Of a stretch of 46,603 nt of DNA, positions 14,492 to 23,852 are shown piece after piece. Source of the DNA: a virus. A model generated the notes under the pieces. That model made no database searches and was not told where the DNA came from. It was given only the letters and a program-made list of their open reading frames with translations. A program made the translations under genes and the position numbers. Location: IMG/VR virus record IMGVR_UViG_3300006947_000022, positions 1-46,603 of that record; one strand, 5' to 3'. Within the stretch, counting starts at the first letter, position 1; every line of letters begins with the position of its first letter.

Positions 14492-15382
14492 ATGGCAAAC
14501 ACAACAACAACGAGTCCAATAACTTTGTCAGGTACTTTTAAGTATTACAACAACATACCTTACGACAAATACAACAGAACAACAATTGATTTGTTTGTTC
14601 CTACTGCTACTTCCCCAGCAAAGGGTATAGTAATATTCCACCACGGTGGGGGGTTTATAGTAGGAGCTGATGATCCAGTAGGATATGATAGCGACCTTAA
14701 GGCTTCAATAGAAACTTACATAGCAAACAACATAGCGTTTGCTTATGTAAACTACAGGCTTATGTCTGTAGATGGAGAAAGAGAGAATCTCTTAAAGAGT
14801 TTAGAGTGTGGTCCAAAAGCATTAGATTTTATAATAGCAAATGCCAGTGCATACAACCTAGACACAAGTAAGATTTGCTTGAGGTCAAGTTCAGCAGGTA
14901 ACGGATTACACATGCACTCGCTTCATAATAGAGCAGTGACGGTGGACTGCGTAGCTTTTAATAGCCCTCAAATAACGTATGACTTACTTTATGAAGTTAT
15001 TGATTTGGCGGATTGGAATATACGCACAGAGATTGAAGATTACACATATTCTAGAAAATACTACCTAAGAGGTGCTGGAGTAAAGAATATTGAGGATCTA
15101 ACTGGAGCTGATTGGACTGCTTATAAAAATAAAGTTCACTATCCAGATATCACAATGACCTCAAGTATGGCTGAGGCATATATTCAGACACTCAATCCTG
15201 CATTGCCTTTGGTAAACAATCCAACAAATGTAGCTCACCACTTTAATCACTGTTTAGAGATTCAAAGTAAATTTGAAAATGATTCAATTACATGCGTAAT
15301 GAATTTACCAACAGCAACTCCAACTGCAATTAATGCATCTGAAACTATGGATGAATTTATAGTTAGGAGAATTGGATCATAA
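14492..15382 (+). CDS. Alpha/beta hydrolase, probable carbohydrate or lipid esterase (296 aa)
   Basis: The ATG at 14492, 1 nt after the preceding stop, is chosen; an earlier in-frame ATG lies inside the fibre gene. HHGGGF at 50-55 is the oxyanion-hole motif of the HSL/carboxylesterase branch, with AYVNYRL downstream as in that family. The nucleophile elbow is SSSAGNG (Ser134 the likely nucleophile), less canonical than GDSAGG. Candidate catalytic His lies in VAHHFNHCLE near the end. It sits between two fibre genes, so it may de-esterify host surface polysaccharide or membrane lipid at adsorption. It has no signal peptide. A metabolic role cannot be excluded. Confidence 0.75.
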   Translation: MANTTTTSPITLSGTFKYYNNIPYDKYNRTTIDLFVPTATSPAKGIVIFHHGGGFIVGADDPVGYDSDLKASIETYIANNIAFAYVNYRLMSVDGERENLLKSLECGPKALDFIIANASAYNLDTSKICLRSSSAGNGLHMHSLHNRAVTVDCVAFNSPQITYDLLYEVIDLADWNIRTEIEDYTYSRKYYLRGAGVKNIEDLTGADWTAYKNKVHYPDITMTSSMAEAYIQTLNPALPLVNNPTNVAHHFNHCLEIQSKFENDSITCVMNLPTATPTAINASETMDEFIVRRIGS

Positions 15383-15446
15383 TGCAAAACAAATATTTTA
15401 AAAATAGTACATTAATAATTAATAATAAATAAATAAATAAAAAGAA

Positions 15447-16397
15447 ATGAAACAGACTCAAAGCCAATTTACTGGATTAGACTCAGAAAAAACAGGATTA
15501 CTTCGTGTTGGAATGCCAGCAGGAACAACATTTGTAGCAACCGATACACAAAGAATGTATGTATCAGGTAACTCAGGAATAGAAGAGGTCGGAAGATCTG
15601 CTGCTCAATCAAACTTTATAGGAAAGATAGATGTAGACTATACAATTACAGAAGACGCTGAAAATAATATTATCTTTACTGATGTTACATTAGATGGAGA
15701 TAGTGTTGCTTCAGGGACATCATGGATGAGAGCCGCAAGATTCAACATAGAGAATGTATCTACGACAGATCAGACACAAGTAACTGGAATGAGAGGAAAT
15801 GCTACTCATTCAGCTACCGGTGCTATTACTCACGTTGTGGGTGGAGACAGTAGAGCCTACGCATCTGGAACAGGAGATGCTACCAATGTAACAGGTCAGT
15901 TTGTATTTTCTTACGTTAGTGGGAATGCTACAACAGACTTTTTACTGGGAGTAAACAATAATACAGCCTTAGCAGTAGGAACAGTGAACAATTTAATCGG
16001 TTTAAACAATAACGTTAAGGTTTATAGTGGTACTGTAACAGAGTACGCAAATGTAGCGTATCTAACCTTCACTCAATCAGGAGGTTCAATAGGTACTGCT
16101 TCTGTAGATGCAGAATTCAATTACCTTAAAATAGGAGCAACTGTGCCTTCAACAATGTTTGGTGAAGCTTACGCTATAAACTCTTTAGCAGACTTACCTT
16201 CAAAACTTGCAGGAACTCTTAGTGTAAAAACACTAAGTACTACGGGATACACTGTAGCTACTCTTCCAGCAGGAGTTATAGGTGATAGAGCTTATGTAAC
16301 TGATGCAACTACGCCTAGTTACCTAGGAGCCTTAACAGGTGGTGGTGCAGTAGATTGCCCAGTATTCTATAACGGAGCTGCATGGGTATCAGCCTAA
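15447..16397 (+). CDS. Tail or head fibre protein (316 aa)
   Basis: A paralogue of the 12715-14490 fibre in its last 120 residues: SGGSIGTASVDAEFNYLKIG, YAINSLADLPSKLAGTL and the terminal YTVATLPAGVIGDRAYVTDA to PVFYNGAAWVSA module. The N-terminal 60 residues (QSQFTGLDSEKTGLLRVGMP) look like an anchoring segment. It is followed by a strong terminator, so it may be made in quantity. Role inferred from composition and paralogy. Confidence 0.7.
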   Translation: MKQTQSQFTGLDSEKTGLLRVGMPAGTTFVATDTQRMYVSGNSGIEEVGRSAAQSNFIGKIDVDYTITEDAENNIIFTDVTLDGDSVASGTSWMRAARFNIENVSTTDQTQVTGMRGNATHSATGAITHVVGGDSRAYASGTGDATNVTGQFVFSYVSGNATTDFLLGVNNNTALAVGTVNNLIGLNNNVKVYSGTVTEYANVAYLTFTQSGGSIGTASVDAEFNYLKIGATVPSTMFGEAYAINSLADLPSKLAGTLSVKTLSTTGYTVATLPAGVIGDRAYVTDATTPSYLGALTGGGAVDCPVFYNGAAWVSA

Positions 16398-16420
16398 ATC
16401 AATAACAAACAACTAACCAG

Positions 16421-16456
16421 AAAGAGAGAGAGGATTTTATCCTCTCTCTTTTTTAT
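16421..16456 (+). terminator. Intrinsic terminator
   Basis: An 11-bp stem made of AGAGAGAGGAT and ATCCTCTCTCT around a short T-rich loop, followed by six T residues. It ends the portal-to-fibre unit. Confidence 0.85.
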
Positions 16457-16471
16457 TTTAATCACTATATG

Positions 16472-16521
16472 CTTTAGCTATAATATAAATATAGCCTTTA
16501 CTTGTATTTAGTGTATTTTCG
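16472..16521 (+). promoter_or_regulatory. Bipartite late-type promoter, copy 2
   Basis: CTTTAGCTATAATATAAA starts at 16472 and TATTTTCG starts at 16514, 42 nt apart, as at 10221 and 26119. It stands just after a terminator and 22 nt before the next ATG, which supports a promoter role. Confidence 0.65.
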
Positions 16522-16542
16522 CAACTATACTAATTAGTTTTT

Positions 16543-17277
16543 ATGGGAATTATAACACTAAACATAACTGCTCAGGCAGCACTAGGTCCTACTCAATCTG
16601 GGTGGATCAAGGTACCAGTTGCTAATGGATCTACACATGTGTTTACTGTCGCAAATTTTACAACAGAAACAACACCTGCTTTTATAGCTAGTGGAGCACT
16701 AGATAAAGTGAAGGTTACTTCAATACCTTTCGTTGGTTCTCTTGCATTAAATTCAGTAGCAGTTCTTCCTAACCAGGAAATAACAGAGGCTGATATTACG
16801 TCAGGATTACTTGTGTATACAGCAGATGTATTAGTATTGACTAATTATGTTGATAGTGGAATGAGTTTCTTAGTCTCTGATGTAGTTAGTAATCTTTATT
16901 ATCATACACCTCAAACTGCAGCATTCTCTGTGAGTACGAGTATAAATTCAGCTCCAGATGTTATTGGTGATGGAGAAGCATTCGCAACATTAGGAACTCC
17001 TTATGTGTTTACTAGAGCTAGTTTGACAACTGATTTATCAGAAGCATATAATGATCCTGAAGCAGATGCAGCTAGTCAGCTGTTAATAGATCTCCTTCCA
17101 ATATATGGAAGACTAGAACTAGATGGTGTTATTCAGGTTCAAGGGGATATAATAGATTTTTCAGATATTGATTTGGGATTATTTGTTTATATAACAGAAA
17201 TACTACCAAAGGTAGGAGAAGCGGAAGAGTTTAGTTTTAAAATATCTGACGTAGGTTCAGGTGAATTCAGAGGATAA
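16543..17277 (+). CDS. Cadherin/Ig-like repeat virion protein (244 aa)
   Basis: Two tandem beta domains (about residues 25-120 and 135-244), each beginning with a 'FTxAxxTTxxxxAYxDPE' or similar segment. The segment HVFTVANFTTETTP also occurs, identical, in the protein at 33416-34156, and the ends (FKISDVGSGEF and FSISDVGSEQF) correspond, so they are duplicates 17 kb apart. Likely a capsid or tail surface decoration, or a fibre base. It is the first gene after a bipartite promoter. Confidence 0.7.
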   Translation: MGIITLNITAQAALGPTQSGWIKVPVANGSTHVFTVANFTTETTPAFIASGALDKVKVTSIPFVGSLALNSVAVLPNQEITEADITSGLLVYTADVLVLTNYVDSGMSFLVSDVVSNLYYHTPQTAAFSVSTSINSAPDVIGDGEAFATLGTPYVFTRASLTTDLSEAYNDPEADAASQLLIDLLPIYGRLELDGVIQVQGDIIDFSDIDLGLFVYITEILPKVGEAEEFSFKISDVGSGEFRG

Positions 17278-17339
17278 GATATAGTATAAAGTTTATAAGC
17301 ATAGAAAAAATATAATAACAATAAATAAATAAAATCAAG

Positions 17340-17585
17340 ATGAGCAACGAAAATGAAAAATTAATATTCGGAGAAAAAGGATTAGTTATCTACACAACAG
17401 GAGAATCTAGTTCTAGTGAAATTTTTTCTGTAATACAATCAACAGAGGATTCTGTTATAAGCGTGTCTGACGTTACGAACAGTGACGCTATAGTTGGATT
17501 AGCAATACCAGCAGGTCTAAGTATTTACGGTGTACTTCAAGGTATAACTGTGACATCAGGTACAGTAATAGCATATAAAAGATAG
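17340..17585 (+). CDS. Small virion-associated protein (81 aa)
   Basis: Beta-rich with Ser/Thr/Val/Ile and a Gly-proline turn (VGLAIPAGLSIYGVLQGITV), ending GTVIAYKR. Small proteins of this shape often decorate heads or trimerise next to fibre genes, but no family is assigned. It lies 3 nt before the large fibre gene. Confidence 0.55.
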   Translation: MSNENEKLIFGEKGLVIYTTGESSSSEIFSVIQSTEDSVISVSDVTNSDAIVGLAIPAGLSIYGVLQGITVTSGTVIAYKR

Positions 17586-17588
17586 AGT

Positions 17589-19994
17589 ATGCCAGGATTA
17601 GGACTAGGTATCGGAATAGGTAAAATAATAAATAGATTTTTAGAAATTAAAACTCTAGCATATATGCTATCCGCATCCCTCAAAAGGAGAGCAGATTACT
17701 ACGAGAACTCAGCTTCTACAGAACAAACTTTAGGCGAAATAGAAACAATACAGGGTAACCTGCTAAGAAAATCAAGCCTTATATTCACACCAACCGCCTA
17801 CAATGATGGCGAGGCACTATGTGTTAAGCCAAGCGATGGTAGCGGAGACTTTGACGTAGTACGTGGAAGTGTAGCTACCAGAATAAATAAAGATGGACTT
17901 ATTGAAGATGTGACGACTCTTTCAAGTGACCTTGTCTCAAATGGAGACTTCGAACAAGAAGGTTCAGAATTAATTACTAATGGTGATTTTGCTACAGATA
18001 CAGATTGGATTAAAGGAACAGGTACTACAATAAGTGGAGGTAAATTAAACATAAACGCTAACTCAACTGACGATAGAACTTTGCAGAATATCGGGATGGT
18101 ACAAAACAAAACATATAAAATAACATTTGAAATTTCAAACTATCAAGGTGGGGCTTTAAGTATATTATTTGGTGGCTCAAGTACACCGACAATAGGTATT
18201 TTGAATAGTGACGGGTCGTATAGCTTTATACAAGAAAATTTTGGTGCTAACTCTTTCTTTTACTTTAAAGGTAATTTATTTATCGGCTCAATAGACAATA
18301 TCTCTGTAAAAGAGATAGGTCAAGATTGGGTAATAGAGAATACTTGGACTATTGGAGATGGTGTTGCAAATGGTAATGGAGCAAATGGTACTAACGAGGA
18401 ATTAGTACAAAGTGGAAATTTGGCGATAGGTAAAACTTACAGCATAACTTACGAGATAAAAAACTATGTAAGTGGTGTTGTAAGTACTAGAAGACCAACT
18501 ACTAGTGGTAGGTCAGCAAATGGAGTTTATACTGAAATTGCAGTATCTTCTGCTACTGCGCTCATTTTCAATGGACTTAATTTCAACGGCTCTATAACTA
18601 ATATTGTAATTAAAGAAATAACAGATGATACTAACCTACCTAGGATAAACTACGAGGATTTTACTTATCAAGATATTTTAGGAAGTGAGGAAGTTACAAA
18701 CGGAGATTTTAGCAACGGCTCTACAGATTGGGTTATAGAGGATGCTTGGACAATTAGCGGAGGTGTTGCAATTGGTAATGGAGCAGATGGTGGTGATGAA
18801 GAATTAGAACAATCTGGAATTTTAACTAATGGTAGAACTTATAATGTAACGTATGAGGTAAAAAACTATGTAAGTGGTGATGTAAAAGTGCAGAAGCCTA
18901 CAGGAACTCCTCGCACAGCAGATGGAGTTTATACGGAAATTTTAACAGCAGTATCATCGAGGATAAAATTCAGAGGTACTAATTTTGACGGATCAATAAC
19001 TAATATTAGTGCTAAAGAAGTTTTAGGACAAGAAATAGTGCCAGATAGTGGGTGCGGAAGTTGGTTGTTTGAACCTCAGTCAACAAACCTAATAACTTCT
19101 AGCGAGGATTTTACCAATAATAGTTGGAGCCATAGTTCTAATACAATAATCACATCTAACGTAGCTGTTTCACCTGACGGAACACAAAATGCTGACTCCT
19201 TAGTGTATTCGGGTTTTGGTAATAGACTTGGGCAAAATATAGCTATGACCATTGGGAATAAATATGCTCTATCTATATATTACAAAAATAATGGTGGTGG
19301 AGACCAAGTATCTTTTTTTGGAGCAGATACAACTGGAGTAACTACAGTTACAATTACAGATGAGTGGGCGAGATATACTGTTATATTGACTGCAACTGCT
19401 ACTGTTACTTCTAATCTTAGATTTATGTCGGGTCTTGCTAATGCAAACTTATTTGCTTGGGGAGCTCAAATAGAAGAATTATCATACGCAACCTCCTATA
19501 TCCCCACTTCAGGAACTATCGCAACTAGGTTAGCTGATTTAGTAACAGGAGCAGGAGATGTAAATACTTTTAATAGTACTGAAGGTGTGTTATATGCAGA
19601 AATAGCAGCCTTGGCTAATGATGGAGCAGTAAGATATTTAGGTTTAAGTGATGGAAGCACAAATAACAGAGTTATTATTTTATATTATAGCGCAACCAAT
19701 AAGGTTAGAGCAATAGTTTCAAGTGGTGGTACAAAGTACGTTGATGTAAATTATCAATTAACTAATATTTTAGACTTTCATAAGGTAGCAATTAAGTATA
19801 AATTAAATGACTTTGCTTTTTGGATTGATGGTGTTGAGGTTGCAACAGATACAAGTCTAAATGCACCTATAGTTTTAGATGATTTATCATTTTCTATAGC
19901 TGCGGGCAGCCCTTTCTACGGAAAGACTAAAACAACAGCTGTATTTTCAGAGGCCTTAACAGACGAGGAATTAACACAATTAACAACAATATAA
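17589..19994 (+). CDS. Large tail fibre with carbohydrate-binding-like repeats (801 aa)
   Basis: Near residues 62-107, SLIFTPTAYNDGEALCVKPS and GSVATRINKDGLIEDV are typical of flavophage receptor-binding fibres. Three tandem modules follow at about 130-243, 246-344 and 369-478, each with NGDF/W, a TISGG-type strand, 'LTNGRTYNVTYEVKNY' and 'GSITNISxKE'; they resemble CBM4/9-type jelly rolls. Modules 2 and 3 are closest and also similar at DNA level. Residues 499-550 give the familiar 'TNLITSSEDFTNNSW... SPDGTQNADS' block, and about 640-801 look like a laminin-G/concanavalin lectin. A likely receptor-binding protein. Confidence 0.75.
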   Translation: MPGLGLGIGIGKIINRFLEIKTLAYMLSASLKRRADYYENSASTEQTLGEIETIQGNLLRKSSLIFTPTAYNDGEALCVKPSDGSGDFDVVRGSVATRINKDGLIEDVTTLSSDLVSNGDFEQEGSELITNGDFATDTDWIKGTGTTISGGKLNINANSTDDRTLQNIGMVQNKTYKITFEISNYQGGALSILFGGSSTPTIGILNSDGSYSFIQENFGANSFFYFKGNLFIGSIDNISVKEIGQDWVIENTWTIGDGVANGNGANGTNEELVQSGNLAIGKTYSITYEIKNYVSGVVSTRRPTTSGRSANGVYTEIAVSSATALIFNGLNFNGSITNIVIKEITDDTNLPRINYEDFTYQDILGSEEVTNGDFSNGSTDWVIEDAWTISGGVAIGNGADGGDEELEQSGILTNGRTYNVTYEVKNYVSGDVKVQKPTGTPRTADGVYTEILTAVSSRIKFRGTNFDGSITNISAKEVLGQEIVPDSGCGSWLFEPQSTNLITSSEDFTNNSWSHSSNTIITSNVAVSPDGTQNADSLVYSGFGNRLGQNIAMTIGNKYALSIYYKNNGGGDQVSFFGADTTGVTTVTITDEWARYTVILTATATVTSNLRFMSGLANANLFAWGAQIEELSYATSYIPTSGTIATRLADLVTGAGDVNTFNSTEGVLYAEIAALANDGAVRYLGLSDGSTNNRVIILYYSATNKVRAIVSSGGTKYVDVNYQLTNILDFHKVAIKYKLNDFAFWIDGVEVATDTSLNAPIVLDDLSFSIAAGSPFYGKTKTTAVFSEALTDEELTQLTTI

Positions 19995-20000
19995 CATATA

Positions 20001-20714
20001 ATGGCAATATTTAATTTCATCATAGCAGAAGAGAGTGAAACATTTAGTGTGAACGAACACTCTATCGTAAGCACAGATTGTGCAACACAGTTTGTTTATA
20101 GCGTTATTGCTCCTGATGGAGATCAGATAGCTTTTGATTTATCAGCAACAGGATTTACTCCTGTTTCGTGGATATTGCAATCTTACAGTTTAGCTGGGGT
20201 TGAATACACTGACTGGACTGGAATAACTACAAAGACAGTAACAATGTCTAAAGAGTTGTTACTTAGGTTTTCCTTAGAGAACTCAGGAGTTCCAGGACAA
20301 TTTGATGCTGCGTTACTTACGGTAGACAACACAACACAGGTAGTAGTAGAAGAGAGACCAGTAGAAAGAACAAATGATTCTGCTTCATGTAGTGAAGTGG
20401 GAGGTACGTTTGATCAATTAACAGATAGCCCAGCAAATAAGACTGGAGACTCATTAAAATTAGTTAGAGTTAATGTTGGTGAAACTGCTTTAGAGTATGT
20501 AGATCCAGGAACATTAGGTAACGACCTAAACTACACTCACACTCAGACATCATCAGCATCATGGGTAATTCCACACAGTCTTGGTAAGATGCCATCAGTA
20601 ACTGTCTTGGATGGTTCTGGTAATAGAGTACACGGAGATGTAGTCTACACAGACTTAAACAATTTAACAATAACATTTAACATCGCATTTGCCGGTGTAG
20701 CATACTTAAACTAA
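20001..20714 (+). CDS. Fibre protein (237 aa)
   Basis: An N-terminal beta domain (about 1-110), a linker containing FDQLTDSPANKTGDSLKLVR, and a C-terminal 60 residues (YTHTQTSSASWVIPHSLGK to NIAFAGVAYLN). That C-terminal module, with 'W.I.H.LGK.PSVTV.D..GN.V.GDV.Y.D.N..TI.F', caps many phage fibres. The stop is immediately followed by the ATG of the next gene. Confidence 0.7.
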   Translation: MAIFNFIIAEESETFSVNEHSIVSTDCATQFVYSVIAPDGDQIAFDLSATGFTPVSWILQSYSLAGVEYTDWTGITTKTVTMSKELLLRFSLENSGVPGQFDAALLTVDNTTQVVVEERPVERTNDSASCSEVGGTFDQLTDSPANKTGDSLKLVRVNVGETALEYVDPGTLGNDLNYTHTQTSSASWVIPHSLGKMPSVTVLDGSGNRVHGDVVYTDLNNLTITFNIAFAGVAYLN

Positions 20715-20894
20715 ATGCATAAACTAGGAACCGATCTTGATATCAATGGTAACAGTGTAAAGAGTCTAAAATTAGAGTCTTTACTAGTGCTACCTACCTT
20801 AGGTGTGGGTGACGCAGGTACGATTGTATTTCACTCTACTACATCTTCTTTTTTTGCCTGGAGTGGAACTGGATGGTTAAAACTACACGCATAA
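20715..20894 (+). CDS. Short fibre-associated protein (59 aa)
   Basis: ATG directly abuts the preceding stop, and the next gene begins 1 nt after its stop. The sequence (LGTDLDINGNSVKSLKLESL, then GDAGTIVFHSTTSSFFAWSG, ending WLKLHA) resembles the terminal 'GDxxYVTxxxxPxxxDGTxWxxx' module of the longer fibres here. It may be a minimal fibre tip or assembly partner. Confidence 0.6.
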   Translation: MHKLGTDLDINGNSVKSLKLESLLVLPTLGVGDAGTIVFHSTTSSFFAWSGTGWLKLHA

Positions 20895-20895
20895 T

Positions 20896-23649
20896 ATGGC
20901 AGAGATATTTAACAAAGATGTAAACGTATTAGGAGACTTATCTGTATCTACAGATCTTGGGGTAACAGGCGACACAACAGTAGTGGGTCTTGATGTAACA
21001 GGTGATACGACAGCAGTAGCAGTTAGTGCTAGTAGCCTGCAACTTCGAGGAGGAACTCCCGAAGCAATTGCAACAGAAATAGAATACGATTTACTCGACA
21101 TTGGAACATGGAGGTCTACATCAAAGAGGTTTTCTGTTGGTTCTCAAGAGACAACTCCTGAGGATTTATTCTTCAAACCTGATGGTACAAAAATGTATGT
21201 CGCAGGTAGAAGTGGAGACGACATAAATGAGTATTCCTTATCTACAGCATGGGATATTGACACAGCAACTTATGTAGATAGGCTGCCTGTAAATCAATCT
21301 CCAAGTAATGAATCAAATCCTTATGGATTATTTATCTCTCCAGACGGGGATAATTTCTACGTGACCGGATCATCGAAAGGTCAAGCAATACAATTCATAA
21401 TGAGTACGCCTTGGGATATTACCACAGGTACATATGTTAGAGAATTTGTTTTAGTAAATGCAACGATAGCATCAGGGCGTAAAACAAATATAAACTTTAG
21501 CCCAGATGGCACAAAAATGTTTGTTGGAGGATATACTGACGATGTGGTAATCTCATACGACCTAAGTGTAGCTTGGGATGTATCAACATCAACTTTCGTT
21601 CATGAGTTTTCTCTGTTGAATATATATAACAGAGATCAAGAGGCCTATGAAGTTGGAGAGGGTGATATATCGAATGGGTATGGGGCAAGATTCTCAGACG
21701 ATGGAACAAAATTATTCATCTGTGATGGAACATATGACGCAGTATGGCAACTAAACATGAGTACAGCTTGGGATATATCAACCCTTGTATTCTATTCAAG
21801 GTCTCAAAGATTTTCATCTATCAGTATAGCAGCAGGGCTTTTCATATCAGAAGCAGAAGAAAAGGCTTTTGTTATTACTTCAACAGGAGATCATGTAAAG
21901 GAGCTTTTGATAGGCGGAAGCGTCATAAGAAATAAGAGAGGAACTTCAATTGGAATTGACGGCGGTTTGAGCGTAAGTGGAGAATCTGTTTTTAACAAGC
22001 ATCTCACAATTACCGAAGGATTAGACGTAGGATATACTGCAAGATTTAGAGGAGGCCTGGAGTCATATGGTACAACCAGATTATGTGAATCTAACGGAGG
22101 AACTCTCGAACTTATTAACAATACAACGAGTGCAAATAGAGGGAGGATTCTTGCTCTAACAAATGTATATTGGGGAACTAATGGAGCTCAGTCAGACCAA
22201 CACATAGGAAAGGCTCACGAAATAACACTAGGAAGACCTTACGGTGGGGCAAAAGTTACCGTAGCAATCGGAGCACTTCAAGCTAACAGTGGAGGGGAAA
22301 CCATTCACAATGGGGTAATGGAGATTGACTCAAGAGCTCAACTCCTAAGTCACACAGGAAGAATTGAAATGGGGGGAACCCTTCAAGTAGAATCAAATCC
22401 TGATTTAGAAGTATTGGACATTGGAAGTACTATGTATTTTGAAGACACTTTTACAGAGGCTTCTAATACAGATTTAGATAGCCACACGCCAGATACTGGT
22501 ACGGGATGGACTAAAGTACTTACATACCCTTCGGCATCTAACACAAGAACGCTACAAGCAAAAGGAGGATTAGGATACCTTCAATTATCAGGAAGCGACC
22601 AATCAAATAAAGGATTAATGTATACTTGTGATGACAGACCTTCGTCTAAAAATTACGAAGTATTGTTAGACATAAGAAAGCAAGATAGTAGTGATGACGT
22701 ATTTCATATAATCATAAAGTATGTTGACAATGATAACTACTACTTTTTAACATGGTCAACGTCTTATAATTCCTGCACTTTAAAGAAAAAAATTGGAGGA
22801 GTTATTGAACACGTTAAAGATGTTGGACAATCATACTCATTTCCAAGTGCAGTTTTTGGCTCAACGGCAGATGAGGGAGGAGCAACACTGAGACTTAGGT
22901 TTGTAAATAACACTTTAATAGTTTTTAATGGAGACGCTACAGGCGAATACTTCAGAGGAAAGTTTAAGGTAGACTCAGACTTTAATGACGGAGATGGTGG
23001 AGTATTTCACAAAGTTGGATTAGCAATAGGAGCTATTAATGCAGGAGATACTACAGACCAAGTTGACGAATGGAGAATTGATAGTTTCAGAGTGTACAAT
23101 ATATTAGACACAGACGTGCTAGAGAATAACACTATAAACTATATTGCAAAGGGAAGATTTGGAATAGGAACATCTACACCAAGCGAGAAACTAGAGGTGG
23201 TTGGAACCATAAAAGCAACTACTATTGATGCAGACACATACAGGAATGTTCCTGTAATGATTATTGGCAACATGGACCACGCAACAAACGTAGCTCTTAC
23301 ATGGTATAACCTACCGTTTAATGCATTGACAGAAAGCAACACTAGTGGAGAAGAACACTTCTGGGTGGCTCCAGGTGCAGGAAGGATTAGATCAATACTA
23401 ATGAGAAATACATCCACAGGAACAACCCCGACAGCAACTACAAACCTGGTTAGGGTAGTGAAGAATGGAACAGTTCTATGGACAAGTAGTAATGCTATGA
23501 TTGGCGGTGGTGCTTCAGGAATGTATTCAGCGTTTGGGCTAAGTGACGCTTCCGCAACTTTTACTACAGTAGATATGATACAAATACAATTCCAGGCTAA
23601 CGGTTTTTGGTATGATACTGCTGTAACAATATTAATAGAACTAACTTAA
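20896..23649 (+). CDS. Large fibre with beta-propeller and GIGTxxP module (917 aa)
   Basis: The N-terminal 50 residues show repeated VTGDTTVV-like turns. From about 90 to 345, four repeats carry 'FxPDGTKMYVxGxxxDxIxxYxLSTAWDIxTxTYV', a beta-propeller pattern. A middle stretch (HIGKAHEITLGRPYGGAKVT and similar) is beta-helix-like, followed by a concanavalin-like domain (about 510-740), GIGTSTPSEKLEVVGTIKAT at 756-775, and a beta C-terminal domain. It has no S74 chaperone motif. Likely another receptor-binding or branched fibre protein; it is the last gene of the adhesion module. Confidence 0.75.
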   Translation: MAEIFNKDVNVLGDLSVSTDLGVTGDTTVVGLDVTGDTTAVAVSASSLQLRGGTPEAIATEIEYDLLDIGTWRSTSKRFSVGSQETTPEDLFFKPDGTKMYVAGRSGDDINEYSLSTAWDIDTATYVDRLPVNQSPSNESNPYGLFISPDGDNFYVTGSSKGQAIQFIMSTPWDITTGTYVREFVLVNATIASGRKTNINFSPDGTKMFVGGYTDDVVISYDLSVAWDVSTSTFVHEFSLLNIYNRDQEAYEVGEGDISNGYGARFSDDGTKLFICDGTYDAVWQLNMSTAWDISTLVFYSRSQRFSSISIAAGLFISEAEEKAFVITSTGDHVKELLIGGSVIRNKRGTSIGIDGGLSVSGESVFNKHLTITEGLDVGYTARFRGGLESYGTTRLCESNGGTLELINNTTSANRGRILALTNVYWGTNGAQSDQHIGKAHEITLGRPYGGAKVTVAIGALQANSGGETIHNGVMEIDSRAQLLSHTGRIEMGGTLQVESNPDLEVLDIGSTMYFEDTFTEASNTDLDSHTPDTGTGWTKVLTYPSASNTRTLQAKGGLGYLQLSGSDQSNKGLMYTCDDRPSSKNYEVLLDIRKQDSSDDVFHIIIKYVDNDNYYFLTWSTSYNSCTLKKKIGGVIEHVKDVGQSYSFPSAVFGSTADEGGATLRLRFVNNTLIVFNGDATGEYFRGKFKVDSDFNDGDGGVFHKVGLAIGAINAGDTTDQVDEWRIDSFRVYNILDTDVLENNTINYIAKGRFGIGTSTPSEKLEVVGTIKATTIDADTYRNVPVMIIGNMDHATNVALTWYNLPFNALTESNTSGEEHFWVAPGAGRIRSILMRNTSTGTTPTATTNLVRVVKNGTVLWTSSNAMIGGGASGMYSAFGLSDASATFTTVDMIQIQFQANGFWYDTAVTILIELT

Positions 23650-23691
23650 TATAATAAACCGTTTATATAAAGACAATTAATAACAACTAAA

Positions 23692-23850
23692 ATGGATATA
23701 ACTGATTTGAAAATGAGTCTCGGAATAGTAACAACATTAGGCCTAACATTGTCTAATGTAAACGAAGTGGTAGCAACAATATCTGGACTAGTTTTTCTTG
23801 TGTACGGAGTACAGAAGGTGTATTACATATATAAAAACAAAGGAGAATAA
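23692..23850 (+). CDS. Small membrane protein, possible holin/antiholin (52 aa)
   Basis: A short polar start then hydrophobic segments at about 9-22 and 27-41 (VVATISGLVFLVYGV), ending with a basic tail (YIYKNKGE). The stop is 2 nt before the DUF5675 gene and the final codons contain AGGAG, a usable ribosome site for it. Position at the head of the lysis cassette suggests a holin-type role; unproven. Confidence 0.55.
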   Translation: MDITDLKMSLGIVTTLGLTLSNVNEVVATISGLVFLVYGVQKVYYIYKNKGE

Positions 23851-23852
23851 GG

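Noticed and set aside
20896-23649. Self-cleaving S74 fibre chaperone at the C-terminus
   Set aside because: GIGTSTPSEKLEV is present, but the usual S74 catalytic Ser/Lys region does not follow.
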